This document shows positions 1 through 8,803 of a stretch of DNA of 64,000 nucleotides, in pieces. Each line of letters opens with the position of its first letter. Position 1 is the first letter of the stretch. The notes under the pieces were generated by a model. That model was not told the DNA's origin and made no database searches. It saw only the letters and a program-made list of their open reading frames with translations. The stretch covers positions 1,674,001-1,738,000 of the forward strand of contig NZ_JAFBBT010000001.1 of the NCBI RefSeq assembly GCF_016907335.1, in the 5' to 3' direction. The stretch is from Curtobacterium herbarum (GTDB lineage Bacteria > Actinomycetota > Actinomycetes > Actinomycetales > Microbacteriaceae). The position numbers were made by a program, and so were the translations under genes.

Positions 1-857
1 CCGGCCTTGAACGAGACCGGCTCCTCCATCGCGGTGAGGGCGAGGAGCTGCAGCAGGTGGTTCTGGATGACGTCGCGGGCCGCGCCGATGCCGTCGTAGT
101 AGGCGGCACGTCCGGCGACGCCGATGTCCTCGGCCATCGTGATCTGCACGTGGTCGACGTAGTTCGAGTTCCAGATGGGTTCGTACATCTGGTTCGCGAA
201 CCGGAGCGTCAGGAGGTTCTGGACGGTCTCCTTGCCGAGGTAGTGGTCGATGCGGAACACGTCGTCGGGCGCGAAGACGCTCTCGACGATGGCGTTCAGT
301 TCGCGCGCGGTGCGGAGGTCCGAGCCGAACGGCTTCTCGACCACGACACGACTCCAGGAGCCGTCGCGCTTCTCGGTGAGCCCGGAGACCTTGAGCTGCT
401 CCGTGACCACCGGGAACATCTTCGGCGGGATGGAGAGGTAGAAGGCGTGGTTGCCGAGCGTGCCTCGCTCGTCGTCCAGCGTGTCGACCGTCTCCTTGAG
501 CAGCCGGAACGCCTCGGGGTCGTCGAACGATCCCTGGACGAAGCGGATGCCCTGTTCGAGCTGACGCCAGACGTCCTCGTCGAACGGGGTCCGCGAGTGC
601 TCCTTGACGGCGTCGTGGACGAGCTGGGAGAAGTCCTGGTCCTCCCAGTCGCGTCGAGCGAACCCGACCAGCGCGAACCCCGGGGGCAGGAGCCCTCGGT
701 TCGCGAGGTCGTAGACCGCGGGCATCAGCTTCTTGCGGGAGAGGTCTCCCGTCACCCCGAAGATGATGAGGGTGCTGGGACCCGCGATCCGGTTCAGTCG
801 ACGGTCCGTGGGCAGCCGGAGCGGGTTGTGCTCCGGGGTGATCGCCACCGGTGACAT
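1..857 (-). CDS. zwf: Glucose-6-phosphate 1-dehydrogenase, C-terminus beyond window
   Basis: Oxidises glucose-6-phosphate to 6-phosphogluconolactone, making NADPH in the cytosol (first step of the oxidative pentose phosphate pathway). The visible 285 residues carry the nucleotide-binding GVTGDLSRKKL at about 34-44, the EKPFG motif and the active-site RIDHYLGKE at about 200-208. The ATG at 857 follows AAGGAG at good spacing, 19 bases after the pgi stop, so it is translated from the tkt-tal-pgi-zwf message. In related actinobacteria opcA and pgl follow zwf; they would lie beyond base 1. The gene runs off the left edge. Confidence 0.97.
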   Translation of the reverse strand, partial: MSPVAITPEHNPLRLPTDRRLNRIAGPSTLIIFGVTGDLSRKKLMPAVYDLANRGLLPPGFALVGFARRDWEDQDFSQLVHDAVKEHSRTPFDEDVWRQLEQGIRFVQGSFDDPEAFRLLKETVDTLDDERGTLGNHAFYLSIPPKMFPVVTEQLKVSGLTEKRDGSWSRVVVEKPFGSDLRTARELNAIVESVFAPDDVFRIDHYLGKETVQNLLTLRFANQMYEPIWNSNYVDHVQITMAEDIGVAGRAAYYDGIGAARDVIQNHLLQLLALTAMEEPVSFKA

Positions 858-876
858 GTCGGTGAACTCCTTTGAA

Positions 877-2481
877 TCAGGTGGTGAGTGCAGCCGCGAT
901 GACCGCCACCGCCGCGGGGACGTCCCGCGTCGACAGGGTCAGCACCGGACGGCCGTGCGCCGCGAGGACACTCGCGTCGCCGGCGGCCTGGGCTCGGATG
1001 AGCCGGCCGAACGTGAACGGGCGGCCGGGGACGGCGAGGTCGTCCTGCTCGTCGGAGACGATCTGCAGGAACACGCCGTTCGCGGGGCCGCCCTTGTGGT
1101 ACTGGCCGGTGGAGTGCAGGAACCGGGGACCGTACCCGGAGGTGACGGGACGGCCGGTGCGTGCTGCCAGCAGGTCGCGGAGCGCCCCGAGGTCGGCACC
1201 GGCGGTGCGGTCCGCGTAGACCTGGAGCGCCACGTAGCCGTCCGGACCGAGACCGGCCAGGAGGCCCGACACGGCCTGGGTGAGTGTCGTCCCGGCGTCG
1301 AGCCCACCCGTCGCGGACACGGCGATGCCGTGCTCCTCGAAGGCGGGCGTGGTGGCGACGTCGTCGGTGGCAGGGCCGTCGAGCAGCGCGCGGGCGGCGA
1401 CCTTGGCGGCCTCCACGTCGGGCTGGTCGAAGGGGTTGATGCCGAGCAGCCGGCCGGCGACCGCGACCGCGTACTCCCAGACCAGGAACTGCCCACCGAG
1501 CGTACCGGTGATCTCGAGCTCGCCGTCGGCGACGTGGCGTTCGTCGTCGCGGGACCCGACGAGTCGGACGACCTGCAGGTCGGGCAGGTCGGCACCGAGT
1601 TCGGGGGCGTCGACCTCGAGCACGACCGGCAGGAGACCGCGACCGTCCTTGCCCGTCGACTCGGCGATGAGCTGTTCGACCCAGTCACCGAAGCCGAGGA
1701 TGTGCGTGCCGTCCGCGACGATGCCGATCTTGTCGCGCAGGGGAGCGGTGCCGCCGAGGACGGCCCCGAGCACCAGGCCGGGGTTCTCGTCGGTGTCGAC
1801 GGCGAGCAGCACGCTGATGGCGTCGGCTTCGTCGAGGAGCTCGGCGATGTCCGCACCCGCGAGTCCGGCCGGGACCAGCCCGAAGGCGGTCAGCGCGGAG
1901 TAGCGGCCGCCGACCGTGGGGTCGGCGGTGAAGACGCGGTAGCCGGCCTGCTGTGCGTCGGACTCGAGCGCCGAGCCCGGGTCCGTGACGACGACGATGC
2001 GACCAGCGGGGTCGATGCCGGCGTCCTCGAACGCCTGCGCGAACACCCGGCGCTGCGAGTCGGTCTCGACGGTGGAGCCGGACTTCGACGACACGACGAG
2101 CACGGTGCGCTCGAGGTCGGTCAGTGCGGCGCGGACCTGCGCAGGGTCGGTCGAGTCGAGGACCACGAGCGGGACCCCGGCGGTGCGGGTGATGACCTCG
2201 GGCGCGAGCGACGAGCCGCCCATGCCGGCGAGGACCACGCGGTCGACGCCCTGTTCGTGCAGCTGGTCGCGGAGTGCCGCGACCTCGGCGACGAGCGGAC
2301 GCGAGACCGAGACGGCCTCGACCCAACCCAGGCGGTTCGACGCCTCGGCTTCGGCCTCGGGGCCCCAGAGGGCGGCGTCCTGGGCCGTGATCCCGGACGC
2401 CACCAGGTCGGTGACGAGGCGCGGGACCACCGTGTCGATGGCCCGCGCCGCGTCACCGCTGGCGGCGATGGAGACGGTCAC
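877..2481 (-). CDS. pgi: Glucose-6-phosphate isomerase
   Basis: Interconverts glucose-6-phosphate and fructose-6-phosphate, linking glycolysis with the pentose phosphate genes around it. The 534-residue product has SIS-type sugar isomerase motifs: VLAGMGGSSLAPEV near residue 90 and VVSSKSGSTVET near 130. It looks like the variant found in actinobacterial pentose phosphate clusters. The GTG start at 2481 lies 2 bases past the tal stop; longer in-frame starts would run into tal. The ribosome site is weak, so translation is probably coupled to tal. The stop is 19 bases before zwf. Confidence 0.93.
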   Translation of the reverse strand: MTVSIAASGDAARAIDTVVPRLVTDLVASGITAQDAALWGPEAEAEASNRLGWVEAVSVSRPLVAEVAALRDQLHEQGVDRVVLAGMGGSSLAPEVITRTAGVPLVVLDSTDPAQVRAALTDLERTVLVVSSKSGSTVETDSQRRVFAQAFEDAGIDPAGRIVVVTDPGSALESDAQQAGYRVFTADPTVGGRYSALTAFGLVPAGLAGADIAELLDEADAISVLLAVDTDENPGLVLGAVLGGTAPLRDKIGIVADGTHILGFGDWVEQLIAESTGKDGRGLLPVVLEVDAPELGADLPDLQVVRLVGSRDDERHVADGELEITGTLGGQFLVWEYAVAVAGRLLGINPFDQPDVEAAKVAARALLDGPATDDVATTPAFEEHGIAVSATGGLDAGTTLTQAVSGLLAGLGPDGYVALQVYADRTAGADLGALRDLLAARTGRPVTSGYGPRFLHSTGQYHKGGPANGVFLQIVSDEQDDLAVPGRPFTFGRLIRAQAAGDASVLAAHGRPVLTLSTRDVPAAVAVIAAALTT

Positions 2482-2483
2482 TC

Positions 2484-3596
2484 TTACTTGGCGTTCTCGA
2501 GTGCCGTCTTGACGGTGTCGACGAGCTCGCCCCACGAGACGTTGAACTTCTCGACGGCCTCCTTCTCGAGGAGGTCGACGACGTCGTCGTAGTCGATGCC
2601 GACGGCGGCGAGCTGGTCCATGACCTGGTTCGCGTCGTCGAACGTGCCGGCGATGGCGTCGCCGTGGACCTCACCGTGGTCGAACGTGGCCTCGAGCGTC
2701 TTGCCCGGCATCGTGTTGACGGTGTTCGGGGCGGCGAGCTCGGTCACGTAGAGCGTGTCGGGCAGCGACGGGTCCTTGACACCGGTCGAGGCCCAGAGCG
2801 GACGCTGCGTGTTCGCACCCGACTCGAGCAGGCCCAGGGCGCGCTCGGTCGAGAACGCCTCGGTCCAGACCTGGTAGGCGAGCTGCGCGTTGGCGATGCC
2901 GGCCTTCGACTTCAGGGCGGTGGCCTCGTCCGAACCGACGGCGTCGAGGCGCTTGTCGATCTCGGAGTCGACGCGCGAGACGAAGAACGACGCGACGGAG
3001 TGGATCTTCGAGAGGTCGTGGCCGGCGGCCTTGGCCTTCTCGAGACCACCGAGGTAGGCGTCGATGACGGCGCGGTAGCGCTCGAGCGAGAAGATCAGGG
3101 TGACGTTGACCGAGATGCCGGCGCCGATGACCTCGGTGATCGCCTCGAGACCGTCGACGGTCGCCGGGATCTTGATGAGGACGTTCTCCTTGCCGACCTT
3201 GTCGAACAGGAACTTGGCCTGCTCGATGGTCTTCGCGGTGTCGTGCGCGAGACCCGGCTCGACCTCGATCGACACGCGGCCGTCGAAGCCCTTGGTCGAT
3301 GCGTAGAGCGGCGTGAAGATGTCGCAGGCGTCGGAGACGTCGCGCGTCGTGATCTCGAAGATCGCGTTGGTCACGTCGGTGCCCGCGGCGGCGAGCTCCT
3401 TGACCTGGTCGTCGTAGCGCTCGCCCTTGGCGAGGGCCGACGCGAAGATCGTCGGGTTGGTGGTGACACCGACGACGTTGCGGTCGGCGATCAGGTTCTC
3501 GAGACGGCCGGTCTCGAGGAGCTCGCGGGACAGGTCGTCGAGCCAGATGCTCACGCCGACGGCGGAGAGGTCTTCGGTGGGTGTGGTGTCAGTCAT
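2484..3596 (-). CDS. tal: Transaldolase
   Basis: Moves a three-carbon dihydroxyacetone unit between sedoheptulose-7-phosphate and glyceraldehyde-3-phosphate in the non-oxidative pentose phosphate pathway. The 370-residue length is typical of the actinobacterial (TalB-like, longer) class. [10 protein letters not shown] is at 46-55 and the Schiff-base lysine lies in IKIPAT (about Lys142). The ATG at 3596 is preceded by AGAAG. No good -10 is visible just upstream, so it may depend on read-through from tkt across the hairpins at 3627-3745. Confidence 0.96.
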   Translation of the reverse strand: MTDTTPTEDLSAVGVSIWLDDLSRELLETGRLENLIADRNVVGVTTNPTIFASALAKGERYDDQVKELAAAGTDVTNAIFEITTRDVSDACDIFTPLYASTKGFDGRVSIEVEPGLAHDTAKTIEQAKFLFDKVGKENVLIKIPATVDGLEAITEVIGAGISVNVTLIFSLERYRAVIDAYLGGLEKAKAAGHDLSKIHSVASFFVSRVDSEIDKRLDAVGSDEATALKSKAGIANAQLAYQVWTEAFSTERALGLLESGANTQRPLWASTGVKDPSLPDTLYVTELAAPNTVNTMPGKTLEATFDHGEVHGDAIAGTFDDANQVMDQLAAVGIDYDDVVDLLEKEAVEKFNVSWGELVDTVKTALENAK

Positions 3597-3626
3597 TCGC
3601 TTCTTCTCTGCTTCGTTTCGTTCGTC

Positions 3627-3745
3627 GGCTCCGGGGAGCCGTGGTCTGTGTCGGGGGTCGAACCCCCGGGACGGGAGGCGCGTGGCGGGGCCGCCACGGG
3701 CCTCCCGTGCCGACGGGCCGGGTCCGACGTTCCGGACCCGGCCCG
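3627..3745. terminator. Four consecutive hairpins between tkt and tal
   Basis: Four inverted repeats sit back to back. GGCTCC/GGAGCC is at 3627-3640. CGGGGGT/ACCCCCG is at 3652-3668. An 18-bp arm pair with one mismatch (ACGGGAGGC.../...GCCTCCCGT) spans 3671-3708 with a 2-base loop. A perfect 13-bp pair CGGGCCGGGTCCG/CGGACCCGGCCCG is at 3714-3745. There is no T tract. They may attenuate tkt transcripts or protect tkt mRNA 3' ends. The third is a member of the dispersed GGGAGGCCCG palindrome family. Confidence 0.6.
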
Positions 3746-3751
3746 TTCGGG

Positions 3752-5851
3752 TCAGGATGCTGCTGCTGCGATCGATTCCTTGGCTGCCGAGATGACGTGC
3801 TCGGTGGTGAACCCGAACTCCTCGAACAGCTTCTGGTAGTCGGCCGAGGCACCGAAGTGCTCGATCGACACGCTGCGGCCGGCGTCGCCGACGATGTCGC
3901 GCCAGCTCATCGCGATCCCGGCCTCGACCGAGACGCGGGCCTTGACGGCCTTCGGCAGGACCGACTCGCGGTACGCCTCGTCCTGCTCGTGGAACCACTC
4001 GAGCGACGGAGCGGACACGACCCGGGCGTTGATGCCCTCGGCCTTGAGCTGCTCACGGGCGTCGACCGCGATCTGGACCTCGGAACCGGTGCCGATCAGG
4101 ATGACGTCCGGAGTGCCGTTCGGCGCCTCGGCCAGGACGTACGCGCCCTTGCTGACGTTCTTCGCCGAGGCGAAGACCTCGCCGGACGCGTCGCCGTCGC
4201 CACGCTCGAACACGGGCAGGTTCTGGCGGCTCAGCGCGATGCCGGCCGGGCGGTCCTGGTGCTTGAGCATCTCGAGCCAGGCGTACGCGACCTCGTTGGC
4301 GTCCGCGGGGCGGACGACGTCGAGACCCGGGATCGCACGGAGGGCGGTGATCTGCTCGATCGGCTGGTGCGTCGGGCCGTCCTCGCCGAGGGCGATGGAG
4401 TCGTGCGTCCAGACGTAGATCGCCGGCGCCTTCATGAGCGCGGCGAGACGGACCGCCGGGCGCATGTAGTCGCTGAAGATCAGGAAGGTGCCACCGAAGG
4501 GGCGGGTGTTCCCGTGCAGGACGATGCCGTTGAGGATCGAGCCCATCGCGTGCTCGCGGATTCCGAAGTGCAGCACGCGGCCGAACGGGTCGGTCGTCCA
4601 GGTCTTCGTGGAGGCCTCGGCCGGACCGAAGGACTTGCCGTCCTCGATCGTGGTGAGGTTCGACTCGGCGAGGTCGGCGGAGCCACCCCAGAACTCGGGC
4701 ATCAGCGGCGCGATGGCGTTGATGACCTTGCCGGAGGCGGCACGGGTCGAGACGGCCTTCTCGGTGCTGAACACCGGGAGTGCGGCTTCGAGGCCCTCGG
4801 GGAGCTGCTTGGCCTGGACGCGGTCGAACAGCGCCTTCTTGTCGGCGTTGGCCGCGGCCCACGCGTCGAAGGTCTTCTGCCACTCGGCGTGCTCGGCCTG
4901 GCCCTTGGCGATCGCGCCGCGGGTGTAGTCGAGGACCTCGGGGTCGACGTCGAAGGTCTTCTCGGCGTCGAAGCCGAGGACCTCCTTCAGGCCCTTGAGC
5001 TCGTCGGCGCCGAGCGCGGAGCCGTGGATCTTGCCGGAGTTCTGCTTGGTCGGCGACGGCCAGCCGATGATCGTCTTGATGACGATGAGCGACGGCTTGT
5101 CGTGGACCTGCTTGGCGGCCTCGACGGCGGCGAAGAGTGCTTCGGCGTCCTCGTGGTACTCGCCGGTCTTCTTCCAGTCGACGACCTGCACGTGCCAGCC
5201 GAGCGCCTCGTAGCGGGCGTGGACGTCCTCGGAGAACGCGATGTCGGTGTCGTCCTCGATCGAGATCTGGTTCGAGTCGTAGAACGCGATGAGGTTGCCG
5301 AGCTGCTGGCGGCCCGCGAGCGAACCGGACTCGTTCGTGACGCCCTCCTGCATGTCACCGTCGCCGGCGATCACGTAGGTGTAGTGGTCGAACGGCGACT
5401 GGCCGGCCGGGGTCTCCGGGTCGAACAGGCCGCGCTCGAAGCGCTGCGCGTAGGCGAAGCCCACGGCGGAGGCGAGGCCCTGGCCCAGCGGGCCGGTGGT
5501 GATCTCGACGCCGTCGGTGTGGCCGTACTCCGGGTGACCCGGGGTCTTGGAGCCCCACTTGCGGAGGTGCTGGAGGTCGTCGAGCTCGAGACCGTAGCCG
5601 TGCAGGTAGAACTGCACGTACTGCAGGATCGATGCGTGACCCGCCGACAGGATGAAGCGGTCGCGACCGATCCACGTGGAGTCGCTCGGGTCGCGACGCA
5701 TCACCTTCTGGAAGAGGAGGTGAGCCAGCGGCGCGAGGCTCATCGCGGTGCCGGGGTGACCGTTGCCGGCCGCCTCGACAGAGTCGGCGGCGAGGACGCG
5801 GGCCGTGTCGACGGCCTTCCGGTCGATGGCGTCCCAGGTGAATTCAGCCAC
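3752..5851 (-). CDS. tkt: Transketolase
   Basis: Thiamine-diphosphate enzyme moving two-carbon units between ketose and aldose phosphates. The 699 residues have the full three-domain layout: [13 protein letters not shown] with the catalytic His at 32, the ThDP motif AGDGDMQEG near 170, and the pyrimidine domain with [10 protein letters not shown] and the [10 protein letters not shown] stretch. The start is GTG at 5851; the ATG 19 bases upstream is out of frame. First gene of the tkt-tal-pgi-zwf operon. A TATGCT hexamer at 6009-6014 on this strand is a possible -10, without a convincing -35. Confidence 0.97.
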   Translation of the reverse strand: MAEFTWDAIDRKAVDTARVLAADSVEAAGNGHPGTAMSLAPLAHLLFQKVMRRDPSDSTWIGRDRFILSAGHASILQYVQFYLHGYGLELDDLQHLRKWGSKTPGHPEYGHTDGVEITTGPLGQGLASAVGFAYAQRFERGLFDPETPAGQSPFDHYTYVIAGDGDMQEGVTNESGSLAGRQQLGNLIAFYDSNQISIEDDTDIAFSEDVHARYEALGWHVQVVDWKKTGEYHEDAEALFAAVEAAKQVHDKPSLIVIKTIIGWPSPTKQNSGKIHGSALGADELKGLKEVLGFDAEKTFDVDPEVLDYTRGAIAKGQAEHAEWQKTFDAWAAANADKKALFDRVQAKQLPEGLEAALPVFSTEKAVSTRAASGKVINAIAPLMPEFWGGSADLAESNLTTIEDGKSFGPAEASTKTWTTDPFGRVLHFGIREHAMGSILNGIVLHGNTRPFGGTFLIFSDYMRPAVRLAALMKAPAIYVWTHDSIALGEDGPTHQPIEQITALRAIPGLDVVRPADANEVAYAWLEMLKHQDRPAGIALSRQNLPVFERGDGDASGEVFASAKNVSKGAYVLAEAPNGTPDVILIGTGSEVQIAVDAREQLKAEGINARVVSAPSLEWFHEQDEAYRESVLPKAVKARVSVEAGIAMSWRDIVGDAGRSVSIEHFGASADYQKLFEEFGFTTEHVISAAKESIAAAAS

Positions 5852-6250
5852 TTGGATGTTGACCCTTCATTGATGCGACATGTGCGAGGGCTCGTGCCAT
5901 CGCACGGACATGGTGCCCACCCGGGGCTCCGTCGCGGCGCCGTTGCCGGCGGCCGACCGGCTCGATCGCGGCCGACGTCTTCGGGGCACGCTGCGGGAGG
6001 GCCTCTCCAGCATAGTGAACCGGCACTCAGAAGGTGCTCAGGCCACCGGCTGGTCTCGGTGACCGGTCGGTGACCGCTCGTCGTCCGGGCGTGTCCCGGA
6101 GCCGCTGGAGAGCGGCGGGACATCGTCGTGGCGCCGTCCATCGCGTAAACTGGTCGTGACCCGCGATCATTCCGCGGTCACGCACGCCCAGACGCCGACG
6201 GTGACGTCCTCCCGAGCGTGCGAGCTGCAGCGAAACAGACTGAGGTTCCC
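5852..6250. other. Divergent tkt/ctaB intergenic region
   Basis: About 400 bases with no convincing gene. Both leaders must lie here. Visible landmarks are a TATGCT hexamer on the minus strand at 6009-6014, a near-direct repeat of CGGTGACCG around 6055-6078, a TAAACT hexamer on the plus strand at 6146-6151, and an imperfect GTGACC/GGTCAC palindrome at 6157-6182. A 60-codon minus-strand ORF here has no family features and I do not call it. Confidence 0.5.
6146..6151 (+). promoter_or_regulatory. Candidate -10 of ctaB
   Basis: TAAACT fits the actinobacterial TANNNT -10 pattern and would give a leader of about 95 bases before ctaB. No clear -35 is seen. Confidence 0.3.
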
Positions 6251-7195
6251 TTGCCGACTGCCACCGTGACCAGGCCAGACACCGTTCGTCGGTCGATGCT
6301 GTCCCGCAAGGTCCGGGCGTACGTCTCGCTCACCAAGCCGCGCGTGATGGAGCTGCTGCTCGTCACCACGGCGCCGACGATGTTCCTCGCCGAGCGCGGC
6401 GTGCCGGACCTGTGGCTCGTGTTCTGGACGATGCTCGGCGGCGCGATGTCGGCCGGGTCGGCGTCGGCGTTCAACTGCTACATCGACCGCGACATCGACC
6501 GCCTGATGAAGCGCACGAGCACCCGGCCGCTGGTCACCGGCGAGCTGTCGGACCGCGAAGCACTCGTGTTCTCGTGGCTCCTCGGCATCGCGTCGACCGT
6601 CGTGCTCGTCGTGTTCGTGAACTGGCTGGCCGCCGCACTGAGCGTCGCCGCGATACTCATCTACGTGTTCGTGTACACGCTCTGGCTCAAGCGTCGGACG
6701 CCGCAGAACATCGTCTGGGGCGGTTCGGCGGGCTGCATGCCGGTGTTGATCGGGTGGGCGGCCGTGACCGGTTCGCTGACCTGGACCCCCGTCATCCTGT
6801 TCATGGTGATCTTCCTCTGGACGCCGCCGCACTACTGGCCGCTGTCGATGAAGTACCGCGACGACTACGACGCCGCCGACGTCCCGATGCTCGCCGTCGT
6901 GCGCGGACGCACCGTCGTCGGGCTGCAGGTCGTGCTCTACGCCTGGGCCACCCTGGTCTGCTCGCTGCTGCTGATCCCGGTCGCGAACATGGGGCCGCTC
7001 TACACGGTCGTCGCCCTCGCCGCGGGCATCTGGTTCGTCGTCGAGTCGCACCTGCTCTACGACCGGGCGATCCAGCACATGGAGCAGGTGCACCCGATGC
7101 GCGTCTTCCGCAGCTCGATCACCTACCTGACGCTGCTGTTCATCGCGGTCGGCATCGACCCGCTGCTGCCGCAGGTCTTCACCTTCTCGATCTGA
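6251..7195 (+). CDS. ctaB: Protohaem IX farnesyltransferase (haem O synthase)
   Basis: Membrane prenyltransferase that adds farnesyl to haem B to form haem O, the precursor of haem A for cytochrome aa3 oxidase. It is a UbiA-family polytopic protein. The prenyl-diphosphate-binding aspartates are in the [15 protein letters not shown] segment and the second DYDAADVPM motif, with TKPRVMELL near the N-terminus. I choose TTG at 6251 because GAGG lies 5-6 bases upstream; a GTG at 6218 would add 11 residues with no ribosome site. It lies divergent to tkt and next to ctaA, as in mycobacteria. Confidence 0.94.
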   Translation: MPTATVTRPDTVRRSMLSRKVRAYVSLTKPRVMELLLVTTAPTMFLAERGVPDLWLVFWTMLGGAMSAGSASAFNCYIDRDIDRLMKRTSTRPLVTGELSDREALVFSWLLGIASTVVLVVFVNWLAAALSVAAILIYVFVYTLWLKRRTPQNIVWGGSAGCMPVLIGWAAVTGSLTWTPVILFMVIFLWTPPHYWPLSMKYRDDYDAADVPMLAVVRGRTVVGLQVVLYAWATLVCSLLLIPVANMGPLYTVVALAAGIWFVVESHLLYDRAIQHMEQVHPMRVFRSSITYLTLLFIAVGIDPLLPQVFTFSI

Positions 7196-7207
7196 CAAGC
7201 ACGGGGT

Positions 7208-7247
7208 GACGACGGGCCCGGCCTCCTCGGAGGCCGGGCCCGTCGTC
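7208..7247 (+). terminator. Strong hairpin after ctaB
   Basis: A perfect inverted repeat, GACGACGGGCCCGGCCT and its complement, with a 6-base apex that can pair further. It starts 13 bases after the ctaB stop. Only a short T run (GTT) follows, so it is a GC-rich hairpin terminator of the kind common in this window. It could also serve ctaA from the other side. Confidence 0.75.
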
Positions 7248-7587
7248 GTTCCCTGTCGGCGTTCGGAGTGCTGGACGGGCGGAGCCGGCGAGGAGTGCGC
7301 GGCGCGGGCCGGTGTCGGCAGGGCCGGGTCGGGGTGGGCGGTGCCGGGCCGGCCACGTCGGGGGCGTGACCCGCGGCTCGGGCGTCGGGCGCGCCTCCAG
7401 GCCGGTACCGCAGCGCGGGGCTCCTGCGCTGCAGCGTCGCTCCTGCGCGGAAGCGTCGATCCTGCGCGGAAGCGTCGCTCCTGGGGGCACCTGGAGCCCT
7501 GGCTGTCCGGGAGGCGCGGATCGCCTCGCCCAGGCCGGCCGCGGTACCGACGTGGTCGGCGCCGCGCCCGCGGGCGACCGAGCCGGA
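7248..7587. other. Gene-free region between ctaB terminator and ctaA
   Basis: About 340 bases at the convergent ends of ctaB and ctaA. Both strands are open in several frames but only with arginine- and alanine-rich shadow peptides. The only structure I see is the 19-bp tandem repeat at 7412-7484. Confidence 0.5.
7412..7484. repeat. 19-bp tandem repeat
   Basis: Unit AGCGTCGCTCCTGCGCGGA at 7433-7451, AGCGTCGATCCTGCGCGGA at 7452-7470 (one base different), then a third truncated unit to about 7484. A degenerate 21-base copy at 7412-7432 precedes them. It is noncoding, between convergent ctaB and ctaA. Confidence 0.85.
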
Positions 7588-8553
7588 TCAGGCCCGGACG
7601 GCGTCCCGACCGGCGCTCGACCGGGTGGAGAGCACCACCGCGGTCATCGCCGCGACGAGCAGACCGGCGAGCACCATGTGGGTGCCGACGAGTCCGACGG
7701 GCAGACCCGTGCGCGCCTGGGTGAGCCCGACCGCGATCTGGACGAACTCGACGACGAGGAGCAGCAGCGCGATCCTGCTCGAGAGCCGGAGGCGGACCGC
7801 ACCGATGACGAGCACGAGCGTCAGGGCGAAGGTCGCGTAGGCGGGGACGGCATGCAGGTGCTCCATGAGCTGCGTGTCGAAGCCGGTCCGGTGCACGGCG
7901 CCGCCGTCGACGCGCTCGCTGGCGCCCGCGTGCGGGCCGCTGCCGGTCGTGAGGATGCCGATGAGCACGGTCACGGCGACGGCGGCCACGGTGCCGCGGA
8001 CGACGCCGAAGTACCATCCGGGCACGATGCGGTCTCGGACACGGGGGCCGTTCACCGAGCGGTAGACGAGTGCGGCCGTGATGCTCGTCAGGACGGCGGA
8101 GACGACGAAGTGCAGGCCGACGACGAACGGGTTCAGGCCGGAGATGACCGACACGCCGCCGATGACCGCCTGCACGGGGATGGCTGCGCCCTGGGCGAAC
8201 GCCAGCCAGAACAACTCCGGGCGGGTCTTCCGCATCCGGACGACCGCCAGGAACATCGCGATCGCGACGACGACCAGCACGAAGGTGAGCAGACGGTTGC
8301 CGAACTCGATGATCCCGTGGATGCCCATCTCGGGGGTCGACACGAGCGAGTCCGTGGTGCACTTCGGCCACGTGGGGCAGCCGAGGCCCGAGGCCGTCAG
8401 GCGCACGAGGCCACCGGTCCCGATGAGGACGACCTCGACGACGAACGAGGCCCAGGCGAGGACGACGACACGCGGGTCCACGGTGCGGGGGAGCGACCAC
8501 CAGGTGGTCCGAGTCCGGACGTCCTGCTCGACGGTGGGACCGACGCGAGTCAC
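7588..8553 (-). CDS. ctaA: Haem A synthase
   Basis: Oxidises the C8 methyl of haem O to make haem A in the membrane. The 321-residue product is strongly hydrophobic, with about eight predicted helices in two four-helix halves. Conserved histidines are visible in GIIEFGNRL (family EFxNR region), GLHFVVSAV, MEHLHAVPAY and GTHMVLAG. A cysteine lies in the first external loop (GLGCPTWPKC). The GTG start at 8553 is preceded at a distance by AGGAAGG. A TTGACT-17-TCCTAC promoter fits about 40 bases upstream. It works with ctaB and with SURF1 at 15801. Confidence 0.94.
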   Translation of the reverse strand: MTRVGPTVEQDVRTRTTWWSLPRTVDPRVVVLAWASFVVEVVLIGTGGLVRLTASGLGCPTWPKCTTDSLVSTPEMGIHGIIEFGNRLLTFVLVVVAIAMFLAVVRMRKTRPELFWLAFAQGAAIPVQAVIGGVSVISGLNPFVVGLHFVVSAVLTSITAALVYRSVNGPRVRDRIVPGWYFGVVRGTVAAVAVTVLIGILTTGSGPHAGASERVDGGAVHRTGFDTQLMEHLHAVPAYATFALTLVLVIGAVRLRLSSRIALLLLVVEFVQIAVGLTQARTGLPVGLVGTHMVLAGLLVAAMTAVVLSTRSSAGRDAVRA

Positions 8554-8591
8554 GAGGGTGGTGCCTTCCTGTTGTTCCGGGCCCTGGACCT

Positions 8592-8620
8592 GTAGGATTC
8601 GAGGGTTCAGCAGCAGTCAA
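8592..8620 (-). promoter_or_regulatory. Candidate ctaA promoter
   Basis: Reading leftward, TTGACT (8615-8620) is followed after 17 bases by TCCTAC (8592-8597). Transcription would start about 30 bases before the ctaA GTG. It is one of the few recognisable -35/-10 pairs here. Confidence 0.4.
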
Positions 8621-8742
8621 GTCTAGGCAGGCGCCGGCTCCGAATGAGCCGTGATCGCCGATCGGTCCCGCGACTGCGTGGAAGCATCGACGTTGCGAGG
8701 CAGCAACACCGTGGGACGCCGTGTCGGCGGCCTGCGGTGGAA

Positions 8743-8757
8743 TGGTGTCCGACACCA
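8743..8757. promoter_or_regulatory. Palindromic operator candidate upstream of sufB
   Basis: TGGTGTC-C-GACACCA is a perfect 7-bp-arm palindrome 46 bases before the sufB start. Mycobacterial suf operons are controlled by a SufR repressor encoded next door. No regulator gene is present here, so the site may bind a regulator encoded elsewhere. Confidence 0.35.
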
Positions 8758-8803
8758 CCGGGTTGTCCCGGAGACGCTGTTGCGAGAAGGAAACGAGGAG
8801 ACC

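Noticed and set aside
733..2592. Long plus-strand open frame opposite pgi
   Set aside because: Low-complexity Arg/Gly/Asp-rich translation without motifs; pgi on the other strand has clear family features.
3652..3668. T-arm-like string suggesting a tRNA fragment next to tal
   Set aside because: The loop is only 3-5 bases and no acceptor, D or anticodon arms can be found around it.
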